A stretch of DNA of 64,000 bases from Pseudomonadota bacterium (GTDB lineage: Bacteria > Myxococcota_A > UBA796 > CAJQPC01): the NCBI GenBank assembly GCA_024228935.1, contig JAAESX010000204.1:18902-82901 (forward strand), in the 5' to 3' direction. The notes beneath the pieces were generated by a model that saw nothing but the letters and a program-made list of their open reading frames with translations, made no database searches and was not told the origin of the DNA. Positions 1 through 9,049 of this stretch are shown one piece after another (within the stretch, counting starts at the first letter, position 1; each line of letters starts with the position of its first letter). Made by a program: the position numbers and the translations under genes.

Positions 1-738
1 GCGCTCGAGTCCCGGGACGAGGTGACGGACACGCTGATCGACCTGCTGGGCGACCCCGAGGCCATCATCCGACGCGCGGCCGTGGCCACCCTCGAGGCCA
101 GCAACGACCCGCAGGCCGGCAACGCCCTGAAGAGGCACCTGGCCCGAGAGGACCACCCGGACGTGCGCGCCCGGACCTTGCGCGCGCTGCGTCGCCACCT
201 GCCCGATGCCGCCCGGCGCGAGGCGCTCGGCGTCCTTCGCAGGCGCACCGGTTGGCACAACCCGCTCCACAAGGCGGCCCTGGACGTGCTCGCCAAGGAA
301 GGGACCCGCGCCGACCTGGCGATGGTGGTCGACCGGCTCGACCCCGAGACGTCGGTCGACCTGCTCCACGCGGCGATCTGGTCTGCCGCCGGCATCATCG
401 AGCGGCTCCCCGCGAGCCAGAGAGACGACGCCCGGAAGCTGGTCGCGCCGCATGTCGAGCCCCTGCTGCGGAGCGCACACCTGCGGACGCGGCAGACGGC
501 CATCCAGGGCCTCGGACAGCTCGGCACCGACAGCTCCGTCCGCCACCTGCAGACCTACGCCAAGCTGACCCGCCTCGAGGGCGAGGCCGAGCGCGCCACC
601 GGCGCCATCCGGTCGATCCGCTCCCGCAGGGATGTGGACCAGAGCAGCGAAGCCGCGCTCGAGGCGCGGCTCCTGGAGATCGAGGAGACCCTCGAGGCCC
701 ACCGCAAGGCGATGGAAGACCTCGAAGGTCGCCACTGA
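1..738 (+). CDS. HEAT-repeat protein, C-terminal part (5' end outside window)
   Basis: The reading frame is already open at base 1 and closes at the TGA at 736-738. The GTG at 22 is only the first in-window start codon, so this is probably the tail of a longer protein. The visible 245 residues form alpha-helical HEAT-like repeats of about 30 residues (for example around LLGDPEAIIRRAAVATLEA), with alternating Asp-Pro turns and Ala/Leu/Arg-rich helices. The last 35 residues (after SSEAALEARL) look like a coiled coil. HEAT solenoids bind proteins. Similar repeats form the C-terminal domain of some M1 aminopeptidases, which is one candidate for the missing N-terminus, but no catalytic residues are visible here. 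It converges on the lipoprotein gene ending at 742. Confidence 0.75.
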   Translation, partial: ALESRDEVTDTLIDLLGDPEAIIRRAAVATLEASNDPQAGNALKRHLAREDHPDVRARTLRALRRHLPDAARREALGVLRRRTGWHNPLHKAALDVLAKEGTRADLAMVVDRLDPETSVDLLHAAIWSAAGIIERLPASQRDDARKLVAPHVEPLLRSAHLRTRQTAIQGLGQLGTDSSVRHLQTYAKLTRLEGEAERATGAIRSIRSRRDVDQSSEAALEARLLEIEETLEAHRKAMEDLEGRH

Positions 739-741
739 GCG

Positions 742-2667
742 CTACATCACGCCCACGCAGTCGGGGCCCGAGGTCAGCGAGTCGGTGACGTAGCCGGTGA
801 CCAGCGCACGGACAGCGTTGCCGCTCGTCATGTCGTGCTCGGTCTCCGCGGTGCGCCAGACGACCAGGGAGAGTCCCTCCTCACCGCCGAAGAGCGCGGC
901 GGCCTCGTCGCCCCAGGTGAACGCGCCGGTGTCCTCGGTGCGGAAGATGACGGCCGTGTCGGCGCCGGTCACCATCACGTAGACGCCGCCGTCGTAGCTC
1001 TCGGCGTCCCAGGTGATGTCGACCTCGGTCGTCGAGGTGCCGACGTCCAGGTTCTCGAGCGCGGGCGGCGTGACCACCGCGTCGGCCTGGGTGTAGCCAG
1101 CGATGCCGCCGGCGATGCCCTTGGCCCAGAACGTGTAGCTGCTCTCGGACGAGAACGCGTCGACCGCGCTCGTCTGGTAGCCGCTCGTGTAGTAGATGCC
1201 GCCGTCATTGCTCTCGGTCATGACGACCATCGTGTTCCCGCCGTCCTTGATCTTGGTCTTCTTGGAGCGGAGGGTGGACTCGAGACCGAGCTCGGTGAAG
1301 TCGGGGGTGACGTTGGCGGGCGTGACCGACGTGTCGACCTCGGCCCACTCGCCGATCTCGACGTCGAAGGCGGTCCCCGCGCTGTCGCAGTCGCCCTCAC
1401 CCGCCTCGAAGTACCAGGCGGACGCGGCCGAGGTGGCCTCGTTCACGTTCCAGGCCACGCGGATGTCGCCGGCCAGGACACAGGTGTCGATGACGACCGG
1501 CGGGATGACGTTGCAGGTCCCGTTCCAGTCCCAGTCGTTGTACTCGTCCTGGCTGTGCTCGCCCGTGGTGATGCTCTGGATGTCGACCACGACCTCGCCG
1601 TTGGGGAGCGTGTACTCGACCGTCATCACGTAGTAGGGGTTGAGCGCGCCCACCGGGTAGATCGACCAGCCGCCGCTCGAGTCCGTCGTCGTGCTCAGGC
1701 TGTGGGGCGAGTAGTAGAAGTCGTCGTAGTACCCACGCCAGACGTAGTCGGCCGCGAGCGTAACGGTGGCGCCGACGACGGGGTTGCCGGCGCTGTCGAG
1801 CACCTGCCCGCCCTCACACGACATGCTGTCGTAGAACCAGAAGTCCGCGTTCCACCAGCTGAAGTGGTCGACCTCGGCGTTCAGGATGGCGTTGCCTTCC
1901 TCGTCCTCGGTCGTGGCGAACACGCCCTCTTCGACCCAGGTGCCCAGATCAGGGTCGAACCACCACAAGGCCGGGTCGCCTTCCATCAGGGCATTCTCGT
2001 AGCTGTCGTCCTCGGCCAGGACCTGGCGCGGGTCGTCGAGCTCGACCGAGGCCGGGGTGTCCGGGCCCAGGTTCAGGTACTCGCCATCCGGGCTGCGCAG
2101 GGTGGCCTCGAAGAAGCCGGCCGTACCCATGAAGCCGTCCGAGCCGTCCGAAGGCAGGCCGTTGTAGGTACCCGGGCCGGGAATGCCCGTGGTGTCGGCG
2201 CTGTAGTCGAGCGGGTCGTAGCCGGTCAGCTCGAGCGTCGCGGGGCCGTTGTACGGCTGGCCGAGCGAGTCCACCAGGTCACCCGCCGGGATGTCGAGGC
2301 GCACGCTGGAGTGCTCGAACACGCCGCCGACCGCGGGATCGAAGTCGAAGATGGCGCCGACCTCGACGAGCTCGACGTTCGCGGTCACGCGCTCCCAGCC
2401 CTCGATGTGGACGGTGCGGAACTTCTTGCTGTACCCGGGCAGGTCGTAGCTCACGACCATGTCGCCCGGATCGAGCGGGTCGAAGCGGTAGACGCCGTGC
2501 CCATCGGTCAGGACCTGCGTCCCGTCGGGGAGCGTCACCTGCACATCCACCAGCGCCTCGCCGTGGGAATCGGTCACCACACCAAGGATCTTCCCTTCGG
2601 CCGGCCCCGCGTAGAGGGTGTCGTCTTCGGCGTCGGTCGCGCAGGCAAGGATTGCGAGCAGGGTCAT
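742..2667 (-). CDS. Large lipoprotein with carboxypeptidase-regulatory-like beta-sandwich domains
   Basis: A 641-residue exported lipoprotein. A very short signal peptide ends in the lipobox LAILAC, making Cys9 the lipidated residue. Residues about 28-95 form a carboxypeptidase-regulatory-like (Ig-like) domain (GVVTDSHGEALVDVQVTL, then GVYRFDPLDPGDMVVSYDL). Residues about 105-260 resemble the CILP/FAM171-type region (VRLDIPAGDLVDSLGQPYNG). A second regulatory-type sandwich starts near 285 (GGQVLDSAGNPVVGATVTL). The rest is beta-rich and Trp/Tyr/Asp-rich, without an enzyme signature. Such proteins usually sit on the outer membrane as adhesive or structural modules, and the function here is unknown. 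It is transcribed divergently from the von Willebrand gene at 2889, and a GGGAGAA ribosome site precedes the ATG. Confidence 0.85.
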   Translation of the reverse strand: MTLLAILACATDAEDDTLYAGPAEGKILGVVTDSHGEALVDVQVTLPDGTQVLTDGHGVYRFDPLDPGDMVVSYDLPGYSKKFRTVHIEGWERVTANVELVEVGAIFDFDPAVGGVFEHSSVRLDIPAGDLVDSLGQPYNGPATLELTGYDPLDYSADTTGIPGPGTYNGLPSDGSDGFMGTAGFFEATLRSPDGEYLNLGPDTPASVELDDPRQVLAEDDSYENALMEGDPALWWFDPDLGTWVEEGVFATTEDEEGNAILNAEVDHFSWWNADFWFYDSMSCEGGQVLDSAGNPVVGATVTLAADYVWRGYYDDFYYSPHSLSTTTDSSGGWSIYPVGALNPYYVMTVEYTLPNGEVVVDIQSITTGEHSQDEYNDWDWNGTCNVIPPVVIDTCVLAGDIRVAWNVNEATSAASAWYFEAGEGDCDSAGTAFDVEIGEWAEVDTSVTPANVTPDFTELGLESTLRSKKTKIKDGGNTMVVMTESNDGGIYYTSGYQTSAVDAFSSESSYTFWAKGIAGGIAGYTQADAVVTPPALENLDVGTSTTEVDITWDAESYDGGVYVMVTGADTAVIFRTEDTGAFTWGDEAAALFGGEEGLSLVVWRTAETEHDMTSGNAVRALVTGYVTDSLTSGPDCVGVM

Positions 2668-2888
2668 GTGTTCTCCCGGTGGGTGCTGGATGTTTTCCTC
2701 CGTAATGAGAAAAGTTCTATTACATGTCTCTGAACGTCTCCGCGAGGTGTGTCACCCGCGCAATCCCCGCTCCCTACGCGCACGATCGCCGCGGGGAAGA
2801 AAAATGAAGATCCCGGTGTAAGGACCGTCCCCGGACCTCCGTTGTCGGCGTGAACCGTTCGCTCTCACGTCTCCTCGATGAGGTCTCC
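2668..2888. promoter_or_regulatory. Divergent intergenic region with an AT-rich inverted repeat
   Basis: This 221-base region separates two divergent lipoprotein genes and must hold both promoters. It contains an unusually AT-rich block (about 2688-2740) in very GC-rich surroundings. Inside it, 2702-2723 forms a dyad: GTAATGAGAA, then AAG, then TTCTATTAC, paired throughout except for one bulged G. A second AT-rich stretch lies at 2796-2814. I cannot assign convincing -35 and -10 boxes. The dyad could be an operator or a transcript hairpin. Confidence 0.4.
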
Positions 2889-4934
2889 ATGTCCCCCACT
2901 GCCCGCGTCCTGCTCTTCGGATCCACCCTCCTGGCCTTGTCCGCCTGCACCGGCGCCAAGATGTCGATGGAAGACGACGACCTGACTGAAGCGACCCGAG
3001 AAGGTCAGGAGCTCCAGGTCGTCGACCTCGAGCAGACCGAAGAGAAGGTCGCCCACACCCGCGGCGAGGGCGAGCGCGCGTCCGGCGCCGAGAAGCCCGA
3101 CGACCGGCGCACTGGTGGGCGAGCGGACAGCAGCCCCGCGAAGACGCCCGCCGAGCCCACCGAGGCGGTCACGGGCGGAGCCCTGGCGAACCTGGGCTAC
3201 GTCGGCGGAAAGGACGGCGCAGATGCCGGCGGCGCCGACTACGAAGACGCCGATGTCGACGACATGATGCTCATCCCGGTCATGCCCGAGTCCGAGCCGA
3301 TCACGGCGGTCGTGGAGACCACCTCGAAGCTGAAGGCCCTCGAGCTCGACGGACGCAGCCGGAACACCCGCAAGTCGGAGAAGAAGGCCAGCAGCTCGAG
3401 CGGCAGCAGCTCGGTCGCCCTGATGGAGCCCCCTGCCCCGCCGGCCGACCCCAACGTGACGTTCGCGATGGACATGACCACGGCCGACGAGCTGGAGATG
3501 GGCATCGTGACCGACACCCCGGTCAACGGCGTCCAGGCGGACAACCGCGAGGGCTACACGCACTACGGCATCAACGACATGGAGCTGGCCGAAAAGGACC
3601 GGTTCAGCACCTTCTCCATCGACGTCGACACCGCCAGCTACGCCATCTCACGTCGCAAGCTCAACGAAGGCTGGATGCCGAACACCGCCGGCGTGCGGGT
3701 CGAGGAGTTCGTGAACGCGCTCCACTACGACTACGACGCCCCCAAGGCCGGAACGAACGGCGGCGCCCCCTTCAACGTGCACATGGAGGCGGCCCCGAGC
3801 CCCTTCCAGCACAACCACCACATCCTGCGCGTCGGCGTCCAGGGCGCCGAGATCGACCAGTCCACGCGGGCCCCGATGCACCTGACCTTCCTGGTCGACA
3901 CCAGCGGCTCGATGAACTCGCCCGACAAGCTCGGCCTGGCCAAGACGGCGCTGCACGAGCTCGTCGACAACCTGGGTCCCGAGGACACCATCGCGCTAAC
4001 GACCTACGCGGGCAGCAGCACGGTCGTCCTCCCCGCCACGGGCGCGAACAAGAAGGCCGCCATCCACGCGGGCATCGAGTCGCTGACCAGCGGCGGCGGG
4101 ACGCACATGGACTCGGGCATGAACCTGGCCTACGAGACGGCGAGCAACTCGTACCTGTACGGCTCCGAGAACCGCGTGGTCGTGCTGTCCGACGGCGACG
4201 CCAACATCGGTCGCACCAGCCACGACGAGATCCTGCGGACCATCCAACACTACGCCGAGGAGGGCATCACGCTCTCGACCATCGGCTTCGGGATGGGGAA
4301 CTACCAGGACACGATGATGGAGCAGCTCGCCAACAAGGGCGACGGCAACTACTTCTACATCGACACCGCCAAGGAAGCGCAGAAGGTGTTCGGCGAGGAC
4401 CTTGCGGCGACCACCCAGGTCATCGCCAAGGACGTCAAGATCCAGGTCGAGTTCAACCCGGACGCGGTCACGGCCTACCGCCTCATCGGGTACGAGAACC
4501 GGGACATCGCCGACGTCGACTTCCGCAACGACCGCGTGGACGCCGGTGAGATCGGCTCCGGGCACGCCGTCACCGCGCTCTACGACGTGGTGCTGCGCGA
4601 CGACGCCAAGAGCCAGGAGCTCGCCACCGTTCGGATTCGCGCCAAGAAGCCCGGACCCGACTCGGCGGCCAGGGAATGGGCCACGCTGATGGACGGAGAG
4701 CTGGTCCAGTCCGAGTTCACCGACGCGAGCAAGGACTTCCGGCTGGCCTTCGCCACCGCGAGCTTCGCCGAGCTGCTGCGAGGCAGCCCGTACCTGGCCG
4801 AGGTCAGCTACCGCGACGTGCTGGCCATCGCCCAGGCTGCGAGCCGAGGCCACGACGAAGACAAGGAGCTCATCGGCCTGATCGGCACCGCCGGTCAGCT
4901 GTCCGGCGAGCGCGGCCCCGTGGCGGGTCGCTGA
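2889..4934 (+). CDS. von Willebrand factor A domain lipoprotein (YfbK-like), first of a tandem pair
   Basis: A 681-residue lipoprotein if translation starts at ATG 2889. That start gives the compact signal peptide MSPTARVLLFGSTLLALSAC with lipobox LSAC and has an AGG-type ribosome site six bases upstream; GTG 2850 is a longer alternative. Residues to about 225 are low-complexity and charged. Next comes the YfbK-type N-terminal region (YTHYGINDMELAEKDRFSTF), then the vWA domain with the MIDAS motif DTSGS near residue 337 and a downstream SDGDANIG loop. The C-terminal part matches the DUF3520-type extension of this family. MIDAS domains bind divalent metal and partner proteins; no enzyme activity is implied. 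The next gene is a paralogue separated by one base. Confidence 0.88.
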   Translation: MSPTARVLLFGSTLLALSACTGAKMSMEDDDLTEATREGQELQVVDLEQTEEKVAHTRGEGERASGAEKPDDRRTGGRADSSPAKTPAEPTEAVTGGALANLGYVGGKDGADAGGADYEDADVDDMMLIPVMPESEPITAVVETTSKLKALELDGRSRNTRKSEKKASSSSGSSSVALMEPPAPPADPNVTFAMDMTTADELEMGIVTDTPVNGVQADNREGYTHYGINDMELAEKDRFSTFSIDVDTASYAISRRKLNEGWMPNTAGVRVEEFVNALHYDYDAPKAGTNGGAPFNVHMEAAPSPFQHNHHILRVGVQGAEIDQSTRAPMHLTFLVDTSGSMNSPDKLGLAKTALHELVDNLGPEDTIALTTYAGSSTVVLPATGANKKAAIHAGIESLTSGGGTHMDSGMNLAYETASNSYLYGSENRVVVLSDGDANIGRTSHDEILRTIQHYAEEGITLSTIGFGMGNYQDTMMEQLANKGDGNYFYIDTAKEAQKVFGEDLAATTQVIAKDVKIQVEFNPDAVTAYRLIGYENRDIADVDFRNDRVDAGEIGSGHAVTALYDVVLRDDAKSQELATVRIRAKKPGPDSAAREWATLMDGELVQSEFTDASKDFRLAFATASFAELLRGSPYLAEVSYRDVLAIAQAASRGHDEDKELIGLIGTAGQLSGERGPVAGR

Positions 4935-4935
4935 G

Positions 4936-6798
4936 ATGCGGCTTCCTGCGATGAAGGCCTCCGCCATCACCCTGTTCGCCCTGGCCGCCCTCGTGGGCTG
5001 CAGCCAGGACGAGCCGGTCTCCGACCAGGCCATGCCGACAGGTTCGGCCGCCCCCGTGACCGAGTCCCCGCCCGAGGAGGTCCCCGCCATCCAGACCGAG
5101 CTCACCGGCGAGGCCGACAGGTGGGGAGACGAGGACCCCGCGCCTCTCTCGTTGGCCACCAGGGCCGTGTCGGGACCGAAGAAGAAGCCCAAGGCCGACA
5201 CCCCGATGGGTGGCGGCACGGAGAGTGCCGACGCCTTCTCCTGGGACGACAAGAACGGCGGCGCCCGGGCCAAGGGCGGCGACGATGGGAGCCTGGCCAG
5301 GAACAGCGCCGCCGAAGGGCTCCTCGGTGGCCAGTTCGGCGAGCATCTGCCTCGCACGCCGATGCCCGAGCGCGTCCAGGAAGAGGAAGAGGAGGAGGCC
5401 CCCGAGGCCGCGGCCCAGGCTGGAACCGGCGGAGAGAACTACCGCGACTACGGCATCAACCCGCTGACCATGACCGAGCAGGACCGGTTCAGCACGTTCG
5501 CCGCGGACGTCGACACGGCCTCGTACAGCCTGGCGCGCGCCAAGCTGAACAGCGGATGGCTGCCAAATACGGCAAGCGTGCGCGTCGAAGAGTTCGTCAA
5601 CGGCCTCGACTACGAGTACGACGCGCCGAAGAAGACCAGCGAGGCCCCCTTCGCGGTCAGCATGGAGGCCGCGCCGTCCCCTTGGGATCGAGCGCACCAC
5701 ATCCTCCGCATCGGCGTCCAGGGCGAGCACGTCGACGTCGAGAACGCCGCGCCCGTGCACCTGACGTTCCTCATCGACGTCTCCGGCTCGATGAACACTC
5801 CGGCCAAGCTCGACCTGGCCAAGTCGTCGATGGCCGTGATGGTCGACCACCTGGGCCCCGACGACACCGTGGCCATCGCGACCTACGCCGGCGCGAGCGA
5901 GATCCTGCTCGAGCCGACCACGGACCGCAGCGCCATGCGCAAGGCCATCGACGGCATCCGTGCCGGCGGCGGGACGCACATGGACTCGGGCATGAACCTG
6001 GCCTACACGATGGCCGCCACCACCAACATCCCGGGTCACGAGTCCCGCGTCATCGTGCTGTCGGACGGCGACGCCAACATCGGCCGGACCAGCGTCGAGG
6101 AGATCCTGGCGCGCGTCGACGGCTACACCGAAGAGGGCATCACGCTCACGACCATCGGACTCGGGATGGGCGACTACAACGACGTGATGATGGAGCAGCT
6201 CGCCAACCAGGGCGACGGCGCCTACTTCTACGTCGACAGCCAGGCCGAGGCCGACAAGGTGTTCGGCGAGGACCTGATCGGCACCACGCGCGTCATCGCC
6301 AAGGACCTCAAGCTGCAGGTCGAGTTCAACCCCAAGGCGGTCATGGCGTACCGACTCATCGGGTACGAGAACCGCGACGTGGCCGACCACCAGTTCCGGA
6401 ACGACCAGGTCGACGCTGGTGAGATCGGCAGCGGCCACCAGGTGACGGCGCTCTACGACGTCGTCCTTCGCGACGACGCGAAGAGCCAGGAGCTCGCCAC
6501 CGTCCGACTGCGCGCGAAGCCCCCCGGCCCGGACGCTCCGGCGCGCGAGTGGGCGACGACGATGTCCGGCTCGATGCTTCGCTCCGAGGTCATCGACAGC
6601 AGCGAGGACTTCCGCAAGGCGCTGGCCGTGGCCAGCTTCGCCGAGCTCCTGCGCGGCTCGCCGTACGCGGCCGAGCTGAGCTACCGCGAGGTCTACAGCC
6701 TGGCGCTGGGCGCCGGCGCGGAGTCCGAGCTCTTGGGCCTCATCGAGACCGCGGGTCAGCTCTCCGGCGAGCGCGACGTCGTCCTGGCGCTGCGCTAG
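4936..6798 (+). CDS. von Willebrand factor A domain lipoprotein (YfbK-like), second of a tandem pair
   Basis: A 620-residue paralogue of the preceding gene, starting one base after its stop. The signal peptide ends in the lipobox LVGC. ATG 4951 would also leave an intact signal. A low-complexity Glu/Ala/Lys linker follows, then the same N-terminal module (ENYRDYGINPLTMTEQDRFS), a vWA domain with MIDAS DVSGS near residue 281, and a DUF3520-like C-terminus ending in LIETAGQLSGERD. The two proteins agree closely from the DRFSTF motif onward and diverge in the N-terminal linkers, as expected after tandem duplication with relaxed linkers. Likely cell-envelope adaptor proteins; the partner is unknown. 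Confidence 0.88.
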   Translation: MRLPAMKASAITLFALAALVGCSQDEPVSDQAMPTGSAAPVTESPPEEVPAIQTELTGEADRWGDEDPAPLSLATRAVSGPKKKPKADTPMGGGTESADAFSWDDKNGGARAKGGDDGSLARNSAAEGLLGGQFGEHLPRTPMPERVQEEEEEEAPEAAAQAGTGGENYRDYGINPLTMTEQDRFSTFAADVDTASYSLARAKLNSGWLPNTASVRVEEFVNGLDYEYDAPKKTSEAPFAVSMEAAPSPWDRAHHILRIGVQGEHVDVENAAPVHLTFLIDVSGSMNTPAKLDLAKSSMAVMVDHLGPDDTVAIATYAGASEILLEPTTDRSAMRKAIDGIRAGGGTHMDSGMNLAYTMAATTNIPGHESRVIVLSDGDANIGRTSVEEILARVDGYTEEGITLTTIGLGMGDYNDVMMEQLANQGDGAYFYVDSQAEADKVFGEDLIGTTRVIAKDLKLQVEFNPKAVMAYRLIGYENRDVADHQFRNDQVDAGEIGSGHQVTALYDVVLRDDAKSQELATVRLRAKPPGPDAPAREWATTMSGSMLRSEVIDSSEDFRKALAVASFAELLRGSPYAAELSYREVYSLALGAGAESELLGLIETAGQLSGERDVVLALR

Positions 6799-6828
6799 AC
6801 CTTCTTGCGCTGGGCTCAAGGAACGAAA

Positions 6829-6840
6829 GAGCCCGGGCTC
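6829..6840. terminator. Perfect palindrome after the tandem vWA genes (possible terminator)
   Basis: GAGCCCGGGCTC is a perfect 12-base palindrome 31 bases after the vWA stop codon. No T-run follows, so it would be a non-canonical terminator or a chance palindrome. Confidence 0.25.
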
Positions 6841-6857
6841 GGCAACGCAGGCATGCG

Positions 6858-7136
6858 ACCGACCCGAGCTCCAACACGATCAGTGTAGCGCTACTCGTCG
6901 TAGCCGACCAGTCCGAGTGTGTTCCCGTCGCCCGTGATCCCGACGGCACGGGCCACGTCTACACCATCGAGCTCCGCGTCTACGACGACGAGGGCGCGGT
7001 GGTCGACACGCTCACGCCCGAGGTGGACGTCCCGCTGGGCATGGGCTGCGACGACTGCGCGTCGGGTTCGGGGAAGCCGGCCGGTCTCGCGCTCCTGGTC
7101 CTGGGCGGACTGGCGCTGGCTCGACGCCGCGACTGA
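6858..7136 (+). pseudogene. Remnant of a MYXO-CTERM-tagged surface protein (3' end only)
   Basis: The frame ending at the TGA 7134-7136 encodes the tail of a PKD/HYR-like beta domain (DGTGHVYTIELRVYDDEG). After that come GCDD, a Ser/Gly spacer, a hydrophobic stretch (GLALLVLGGLALA) and a final RRRD. This is the layout of MYXO-CTERM-type sorting tags: Cys, membrane segment, basic end. No ATG, GTG or TTG with a sensible context opens this frame after the previous gene's stop at 6798. The only ATG in frame (6549) lies inside the vWA gene. The coding part therefore looks like the 3' stub of a larger gene whose 5' part has been lost. An assembly error or an undetected frameshift is the alternative. 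Confidence 0.55.
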
Positions 7137-7139
7137 CGC

Positions 7140-9014
7140 TCAGTCGACCCAGCCGAGCTCGCGGAGTCCGCGGGCCAGCTCATCCGCCAGCAGCTCGTGT
7201 CCCTCCTGGGACAGGTGCACGTTGTCGAGGAACACGTCACCCGCCGCCGGGTCCTCGAGCGCCGCCGCCACGTCCAGGTAGGCGACGTCGTCGTCCACCA
7301 GCGCCCGCATCGCGCGCTCGTGCCCGTCGAGCTGCGAGGCGCCGCTGGCCATGCCTTCGCGCGAGAGCACGACCCGCCCACCGCGTTCACGCACAGCCTC
7401 GATGATGGCGACCAGGTTCCCGAGCGTGTCGTCCGGCGGCACGGCCATCCCCGCCCCCGAGCCGGCCGCGGCCCGCAGCGCGAACCGGAAGCCCTGGTAC
7501 ATGCGCAGGTCCGACAGCCCGACCGAGATCCAGGTGAGCGGCCCGTTGTCGAGCTGGCTGAACACCGTCGAGTACGGCACGGGAGACTCGGTGACGGCGT
7601 CGTTGTGTCCGGTGTAGAAGAAGGCGACGTCGGGATCGACGGTCTCGAGCCCCAGCTCGACGTAGCGACGGATGTGCAGCGTCGTCCAGCCGCCGACTCC
7701 CTGGTTGACGACCTGGGCGCGCGGCAGCCGACGATCCAGGATGGCGGGGTAGAAGCCGTCGAGGTCGTCGTTGGTGAACGCGCCTCCGGTGCTGCTCCCG
7801 CCGAACGCAACGATGCGGACGTCGCGGGTTCGGGCGGGCGGCTCGATGGGAAACCCGCTCATCGGGTAGGTCGAGTACTGCCGGACCTCGGTGATCTGGG
7901 AGTGCTCGTCGGCCAGGACGCTCCGCTCCTCGACCCCCACACCCGTCCACGTGTCCGCGACGCGGCTCTGGCGGAGGAGCGCCTCGCCCACCACGAGCCC
8001 GCCACCGACGAGCAGCAGGCTCAGCGCGTTGAAGCCCCGCACGCGCAGGACGTTGACCGCCAGCACGCCGACAGCGCAGAGAGCCAGGACGACCGCCAGA
8101 GCGACGAAACCCGCCGAGCCACCGAAGCCGATCGAGGCGCCCAGCGCCGCGACCACCGGCGCGATCGGGACGAACGCCAGACGCCGGCGACGCAGGAGCT
8201 CGAGCGTCAGGCCCGTGAGCAGGAGCACGCCCGAGAGCGCGGCCGGCGCCAGGACGAGCATCGGCAGCGGGTAGTCCGTGGGGATGCGCAGCGCGTCCTG
8301 GGCGTTGTGGGCGTCTACCGTCGCCAGCGGCGCGGACAGGATGATGGGAGCCAGCGCGACGGGCAGCCAGGCCAGACGCTCTCGCAACCAGAACGCCAGG
8401 CCTCCGACCACGGCGGTCAGTCCAGCCATGAGCCCCAGCAGCAGCGGCATCGACGTGACCGGCCCCTGGACCCCATCGACGGCGACCAGGTGCGCTCGCG
8501 GGTTGCCGGCCTGGATGACGCGCTCGGTGCCCGCGCCGTACCGGTTCGCGCAGACGACCTGGGAGTCGCCGACCCGCGCGATGACCTGCTGGTCGACGAC
8601 CAGGCTGACCTCGGTGACATCCCCGCCGAGCGGCTCGAGGTCGCCCTCGCACTCGAGCCGACCCGAGTGCCCGCCGCGCAGGACCAGAACGCTCTCGGCC
8701 TCGCCCACGCGTGACAGGACGAGCGCCACGCCGCCGCCCTGGTTGCGCTGTAGAAGCTCGACGCGACCCTCCTCGCCGACGCGGACCAGCGCGGTGATGG
8801 GGCCCTTGACCCGACTGCTCAGCGTGTCGTGCCGCGCGAGCGGCCAGCCTCCCCCTTCGGGCAGGTCGTAGCGGCTCGGCTCGTGGAACGGGACGTCGAG
8901 CGACTCGACCGTCCAGCCGGGCGGCCCCCCGCGGGAGGCGTGCACACCCAGCGCATGGGCCCAGGCCCAGGCGAACGACAGCGCAGCGACGAGCGCGATG
9001 AGCCAGCGAGACAT
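7140..9014 (-). CDS. SGNH/GDSL-type hydrolase with N-terminal membrane domain
   Basis: A 624-residue protein. An N-terminal signal anchor is followed by a soluble beta-rich segment (about 30-190) and then several hydrophobic helices (about 200-350). The C-terminal half is an SGNH hydrolase. GGSS carries the nucleophilic Ser (block I), NQGVGGWTT gives the block II Gly, GHND gives the block III Asn, and DNVHLSQEGH carries the catalytic Asp and His (block V). SGNH enzymes remove or transfer acyl groups on polysaccharides and lipids. Fused to membrane helices they often modify surface glycans, but the substrate cannot be read from the sequence. The gene is divergent from the esterase at 9050, with only 35 bases between starts. 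Confidence 0.82.
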   Translation of the reverse strand: MSRWLIALVAALSFAWAWAHALGVHASRGGPPGWTVESLDVPFHEPSRYDLPEGGGWPLARHDTLSSRVKGPITALVRVGEEGRVELLQRNQGGGVALVLSRVGEAESVLVLRGGHSGRLECEGDLEPLGGDVTEVSLVVDQQVIARVGDSQVVCANRYGAGTERVIQAGNPRAHLVAVDGVQGPVTSMPLLLGLMAGLTAVVGGLAFWLRERLAWLPVALAPIILSAPLATVDAHNAQDALRIPTDYPLPMLVLAPAALSGVLLLTGLTLELLRRRRLAFVPIAPVVAALGASIGFGGSAGFVALAVVLALCAVGVLAVNVLRVRGFNALSLLLVGGGLVVGEALLRQSRVADTWTGVGVEERSVLADEHSQITEVRQYSTYPMSGFPIEPPARTRDVRIVAFGGSSTGGAFTNDDLDGFYPAILDRRLPRAQVVNQGVGGWTTLHIRRYVELGLETVDPDVAFFYTGHNDAVTESPVPYSTVFSQLDNGPLTWISVGLSDLRMYQGFRFALRAAAGSGAGMAVPPDDTLGNLVAIIEAVRERGGRVVLSREGMASGASQLDGHERAMRALVDDDVAYLDVAAALEDPAAGDVFLDNVHLSQEGHELLADELARGLRELGWVD

Positions 9015-9049
9015 GAAGCGTCGTCATCGTAGCGAGATACGGCCTCGAC

